From Oceanispirochaeta crateris (GTDB lineage Bacteria > Spirochaetota > Spirochaetia > DSM-2461): 64,000 bases of DNA. The position numbers and the translations under genes were made by a program. Shown here piece after piece: positions 60,585-64,000 of this stretch. How positions within the stretch are numbered: position 1 is the stretch's first letter; the number at the start of each line of letters is the position of its first letter. The notes under the pieces are model-generated. The model saw only the letters and a list, made by a program, of their open reading frames with translations, searched no databases and was not told the origin of the DNA. The DNA lies in NCBI RefSeq assembly GCF_008329965.1, contig NZ_CP036150.1, forward strand, positions 2,356,001 through 2,420,000, read 5' to 3'.

Positions 60585-61888
60585 TATGATTCTCCTTGTA
60601 TCTCATCTAAAGTGCTATTGAGGGCATATTCCAAATCAATCAACCCGGATAAATAGCTGTAACGGCTTTGAAGAAGGTCTTCATTTGCCGACAGAAGCTT
60701 GTTTTGTGCATCTTCCAGATCCAAAAGCTCCTTAGTTCCAAACTCATAAGCCGATTCTGTCATCTCATAGGTTTTCTGTGCCAGTTCCACGCTGAAGGCA
60801 GTTATTTCAATATTCTCTAAATATCCTTCAAGCTGCATTACGAGGGTATGGATATCCTGCTCTGCGGAATCCATGATTTCCTGAAGCTGCAAACGGGCTT
60901 GCTCTACCTCACGGACCGTATCTTTGATCTCCAGCGTATCCTCGGAACCAGGGATAAAACCATTCAGAGGCAACGAAAGGGAGAGTGTAAGCGAAACAGC
61001 ATCATTCCAATCCAGATCTGATGCATCATAGGCATAATTGCTCCAATCTCCGCTCAGACTTATAGAGGGGGAACGCTTACTAAAATTGGTAGCCTCCTTG
61101 AGATTTTCCTGAATATCCAGATTCTTAACAGCACTCTGAACATCCAATCTTTTGGCCATAAACTTATTAATCAAAGACGAGGCATCCAGATCTAAAACCG
61201 GAGTATCCAGAGATCCAGTGACATCAATCTCTTGATTAAGATCCAATCCTAAAAGATTTTTAAAAGACATCAGCTGTGTCTCATAGGATGTTTTGGTATT
61301 GGTATAGGACGGCCGGATGCTCTCATAAGAGTTCCTAGATTCCAGGACCGAAAGCTCAGAAGCCAGACCGTTTTCAAAATTTGTTTTAGTCTGGATATAG
61401 CGCTTCTCGGCCAGATCTAGGTTCTTTTTCACCAGTTCCAGATTTTCCTTATTCGCCAGCAGGTAGTAAAACTGCTTTCTTACGCTACTAATCAGCTGAT
61501 TCTTGGCAGTTTCATAGGAAAGAGACTGTGAATCATAACTAAGCTGATCCGCATCCATAGCCTGAATGGCCGCATAGTTTAGAGTCAAAGAAGCATCAAC
61601 TGATCCCCAGACTGTCCAACTATCACCATCCTTGGAGGAATCCACCGTAAACAACTCTTCAGAACGGGTCGTCCCACCTGAGACACTGAAATCCGGTAGG
61701 AACACATTCCAGCTATTTTCATTGGATTCTTGGCTGCTTTCCAAATCCAGCAGATTGGATTTAAGACTGAGGTTTTGCCCCAGGGCCAAGCTGACAGCCA
61801 GATCCTCTGTTAAGATTAAGGGCTCTTGGGCTGACAGGGACATTGTCACTCCTGCCAATATTAGAAATAAACAGTAGACTTTTCTCAT
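60584..61888 (-). CDS. TolC-family outer-membrane efflux protein
   Basis: A 434-residue outer-membrane factor. Signal peptide MRKVYCLFLILAGVTMSLSA, then two repeated helix-strand units typical of OEP: SLALGQNLSLKSNLLDLESS with the long coil ending in SVRKQFYYLLANKENLELVKKNLDLAEKRY, and later DSAEQDIHTLVMQLEGYLENIEI with the C-terminal ELLDLEDAQNKLLSANEDLLQSRYSYLSGLIDLEYAL. The ATG at 61888 has AAGGA eight bases upstream; a longer frame adds only a non-signal stretch. It leads the tolC-mfp-rnd-PII operon. Confidence 0.92.
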   Translation of the reverse strand: MRKVYCLFLILAGVTMSLSAQEPLILTEDLAVSLALGQNLSLKSNLLDLESSQESNENSWNVFLPDFSVSGGTTRSEELFTVDSSKDGDSWTVWGSVDASLTLNYAAIQAMDADQLSYDSQSLSYETAKNQLISSVRKQFYYLLANKENLELVKKNLDLAEKRYIQTKTNFENGLASELSVLESRNSYESIRPSYTNTKTSYETQLMSFKNLLGLDLNQEIDVTGSLDTPVLDLDASSLINKFMAKRLDVQSAVKNLDIQENLKEATNFSKRSPSISLSGDWSNYAYDASDLDWNDAVSLTLSLSLPLNGFIPGSEDTLEIKDTVREVEQARLQLQEIMDSAEQDIHTLVMQLEGYLENIEITAFSVELAQKTYEMTESAYEFGTKELLDLEDAQNKLLSANEDLLQSRYSYLSGLIDLEYALNSTLDEIQGES

Positions 61889-61989
61889 AAACTTATCCTT
61901 TTCATTTTTGCTGTCACCCTGCATAAGCAGGAACCATGCCAATTCATTAAAGGTTGTTTAGAGGCTCTCTTTAATGTAAAAAGGAAAAT

Positions 61990-63228
61990 TTAGATGTGCA
62001 GATTTTTCACAGCTGTCGTTTTTTTCACAGCAGACTTGAGCTTTGAAAGCAGATTCAAAATACCATACCCGAACCCTAGGATAAGAACTGAGATCCCGAC
62101 TCTGAAAAACAGCGTTCCTTCTGGAAGACGCGTGAGAATAGGTTGCAACAGCAATGGCGATAGGAATTGTCCTAAGAAAGCAGAGGCCGTCATGTATCCC
62201 AGAATCTGCCCCCGTGATTCGGGAATAGAAATATCCTGAAGCCAGACAGAGGTATTTGGAACGACCAAGCCGGTTCCCAGTCCGCAAAGAAGGATTCCTC
62301 CAAAAAGGCCTAAAAGACCGGGCTTCAAACCGATGAGAATAAATCCGGCACCCATCAGGACAAAGTAGAGGCCATAGATCATCACTGGCGAAAGTTGCCT
62401 TCTGATCTTATGATAAAAGGAGGCGGTGAAAAAACTTGCTAAATTCAGAAGGATCAGAATCCCTCCCATAAGAGAAGTACTGCTCCTGTTCTGCTGCTTT
62501 AGAACAAAGGGAAGCTGAGTATGGATCATAAGCAGAAAAATCATACAGAGAAAAACTGAAAGGTATATGAGGAGAATCAAACCAACAGGATTTCTTTTCC
62601 TTTTTGACTCTTCCAATACAGCTGGTTTTAATCGAGGTGGTTCCTTGAGAATAGCGGCGGCAGGAAGGATAAGGAATGAAAGAAGATAGACGAGGAATGG
62701 CGTTCTCCAGGAAATCTCTGCTAAAAAACCTGCTCCTCCCACAAAGATCATCCCACCCAGGCTGACAAAGGCCCCCTGAAGTCCTAACAATCTCCTTCGC
62801 CGATCTCCAGAATAGAAGTCTCCTATCAGAGCAGAGGCCATTGTAAAGGTTGTTCCCAGCCCCAGACCAAGGAGCCCCCGGCCAAGTAGAATCAAACGGA
62901 TATCCTGAAGATAAAACCCCGAAGATCCGCCGATCCCGTAAATAATCAGTCCCCAAAAGAGTATTTTTTTTCTTCCCCATAAATCACTGAGTTTTCCAGT
63001 GAGAGGAGAGATAAGCGCTATGAAAAGTGTCGGCAGAGTCAGGGCCAGTTTCACAAGGATTTCCGCAGAGGGCAGACTGCGGAACTCTTCCGCCATCAGG
63101 GGTAGAGAGGATGTAATAACAGCACTGGTCACATAAAGGCTACTGGCAAAGAGAAGGACCACAGCGCCATGTTTTTGAGAATCAAAACCATCAGCCCTGT
63201 CCGAGTCCTGTTTTAAACCCTTATTCAT
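61990..63228 (-). CDS. Major facilitator superfamily transporter
   Basis: A 412-residue inner-membrane carrier with twelve predicted helices in two halves. The loop 2-3 motif [16 protein letters not shown] is the MFS signature, and [24 protein letters not shown] is the helix-4/5 motif of the drug-efflux (DHA1, Bcr/CflA-like) group. The last residues are basic and cytoplasmic. Substrate is unknown. It overlaps the sigma-54 regulator gene upstream by eight bases, so it may be part of the same transcript, and it precedes the efflux operon by about 100 bases. Confidence 0.9.
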   Translation of the reverse strand: MNKGLKQDSDRADGFDSQKHGAVVLLFASSLYVTSAVITSSLPLMAEEFRSLPSAEILVKLALTLPTLFIALISPLTGKLSDLWGRKKILFWGLIIYGIGGSSGFYLQDIRLILLGRGLLGLGLGTTFTMASALIGDFYSGDRRRRLLGLQGAFVSLGGMIFVGGAGFLAEISWRTPFLVYLLSFLILPAAAILKEPPRLKPAVLEESKRKRNPVGLILLIYLSVFLCMIFLLMIHTQLPFVLKQQNRSSTSLMGGILILLNLASFFTASFYHKIRRQLSPVMIYGLYFVLMGAGFILIGLKPGLLGLFGGILLCGLGTGLVVPNTSVWLQDISIPESRGQILGYMTASAFLGQFLSPLLLQPILTRLPEGTLFFRVGISVLILGFGYGILNLLSKLKSAVKKTTAVKNLHI

Positions 63229-64000
63229 CTAGCCCGTATTCTTTGATCTTATTGATGATGGTTCTCCGAGAAATACCCAGCTCTTTGGCGGCATGACTCC
63301 GGTTTCCTTCCCAACGATGCAAAGCGGCTAGAATAGAGTCCTTTTCCTGTTCTTTTAGAGTCCTTCCGCCATCAGTACTGAATCCCTCCGGGATTTGTGC
63401 TTTGGTGACGTTAATATCGGACAACTCCAACTCTTCTGCGGACAACACATCACCCTCGGCAAAAATCATAGCCCTTTCCAAAAGGTTTTCGAGTTCTCGG
63501 ATATTCCCAGGGAAAGAGTAAGCATTCAGTTTCTCCCAGGCTTCTCGGCTCAGTGTCTCGACATGCATATCCATCTTACGATTCAGTTTTTCAAGCAGGA
63601 ATCCGGTCAGCCTCGGTAAATCGTCCATTCTACTTCTGAGGGGAGGAATGGCAAGGCGGGCTACATTCAGGCGATAATAGAGGTCTTCACGGAATGATCC
63701 ATCCTGGACCATCTCCTCTAGATTTCGGTTTGTGGCAGTAATAATACGGGAGTCAATGGTCAGATCTTTCAGGCCTCCCAGACGGCGGAAGCTTCTATCT
63801 TGAAGAACCCTCAACAGCTTTACCTGAAGATTCAAAGGCATCTCCCCGATTTCATCCAGAAAAAGGGATCCCCCCGAGGCAGTTTCCAACAAGCCCTGCT
63901 TCATCTTGTCTGCACCGGTAAAGGCTCCTTGTTCATACCCGAAAAGTTCACTTTCCAGGAGATTTTCGGGTACTCCTCCCACATTCAGGGCTACAAAGGG
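63221..64000 (-). CDS. Sigma-54-dependent transcriptional activator, C-terminal part (runs off the right edge)
   Basis: About 260 C-terminal residues of an NtrC-type AAA+ activator. The visible AAA+ part begins after the Walker A loop: [15 protein letters not shown] contains the GAFTGA loop that contacts sigma-54, then the Walker B segment [26 protein letters not shown], the RLGG sensor I region, the arginine-finger [11 protein letters not shown] and sensor [17 protein letters not shown]. The end has a Fis-type HTH ([22 protein letters not shown]). The lead-in [14 protein letters not shown] differs from the more usual VNCAALPENLLE. The N-terminal sensory domain and Walker A are outside the window. 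Confidence 0.93.
   Translation of the reverse strand, partial: PFVALNVGGVPENLLESELFGYEQGAFTGADKMKQGLLETASGGSLFLDEIGEMPLNLQVKLLRVLQDRSFRRLGGLKDLTIDSRIITATNRNLEEMVQDGSFREDLYYRLNVARLAIPPLRSRMDDLPRLTGFLLEKLNRKMDMHVETLSREAWEKLNAYSFPGNIRELENLLERAMIFAEGDVLSAEELELSDINVTKAQIPEGFSTDGGRTLKEQEKDSILAALHRWEGNRSHAAKELGISRRTIINKIKEYGLDE

Overview
The window reads as a chromosome segment of a free-living, fermentative or anaerobic spirochaete, of the Spirochaeta/Oceanispirochaeta kind. This is inferred from protein style (archaeal-type UMP kinase homologue, RodZ-like and LolA-like genes beside rimO and pcrA, many short two-component and PerR elements), moderate GC content, and a superoxide reductase/rubrerythrin/rubredoxin set typical of anaerobes. 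No rRNA, tRNA, CRISPR array, insertion sequence, integrase or phage gene was recognised. The DNA is dense, with many ATGA-type stop/start overlaps, so most of it is ordinary core genome.

Layout. 1-4.8 kb: the 5' end of trpS, then an OmpR-type response regulator and histidine kinase followed by an outer-membrane beta-barrel protein and a lipoprotein. Both the regulator gene and the barrel gene are preceded by three direct repeats of a TTCAYA-like hexamer at an exact 11-bp period. 4.8-9.2 kb: a HAD phosphatase and AI-2E-type membrane protein, engB, a small protein, and aroK-aroC. 9.2-11.9 kb: a methyltransferase, then rubredoxin, superoxide reductase, rubrerythrin and a PerR-like repressor with a Per-box-like palindrome at its own promoter. 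11.9-15 kb: a GT4 glycosyltransferase coupled to a hybrid sensor-kinase-like protein that lacks the usual phospho-acceptor residues. 15-23 kb: an oppABCDF oligopeptide importer with a second, non-lipoprotein binding-protein homologue upstream.

23-31.6 kb: a PlsC-like acyltransferase, a UPF0158-GNAT fusion overlapping proS, enolase, an acylphosphatase coupled to a lone receiver protein, recX-rpsI-rplM, and a coupled pair of a small membrane protein and a shrunken class III aminotransferase-like protein. 31.6-37.6 kb: pcrA, rimO, a RodZ-like and a LolA-like gene in one overlapping operon, then an archaeal-type UMP kinase homologue. 37.6-41.2 kb: a PflX-like radical SAM protein, and a LacI-type repressor divergent from a GH4 glycosidase with an inverted repeat across the promoter. 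41.2-52 kb: a class 3 lipase coupled to a GAF-containing PTS enzyme I (ptsP type), a GH3 N-acetylglucosaminidase-like enzyme, a CvfB-like RNA-binding protein, an acyl-CoA ligase, a LEA14-like lipoprotein and an iron-type alcohol dehydrogenase.

52-64 kb: a three-gene proton-translocating transhydrogenase (pntAA-pntAB-pntB), small proteins, an AhpD-like protein, a TolC/fusion-protein/RND efflux operon that ends in a PII-like protein coupled to the pump gene, an MFS transporter, and the C-terminal part of a sigma-54 activator that runs off the right edge.

The clearest regulatory finding is the pair of 11-bp-period sites linking the two-component system to itself and to the outer-membrane protein. 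The most unusual proteins are the degenerate hybrid kinase coupled to a glycosyltransferase, the PII-like partner of the RND pump, the UPF0158-GNAT fusion, and the aminotransferase-like protein that seems to have lost its catalytic core. No wholly new multi-gene system could be demonstrated from sequence alone.
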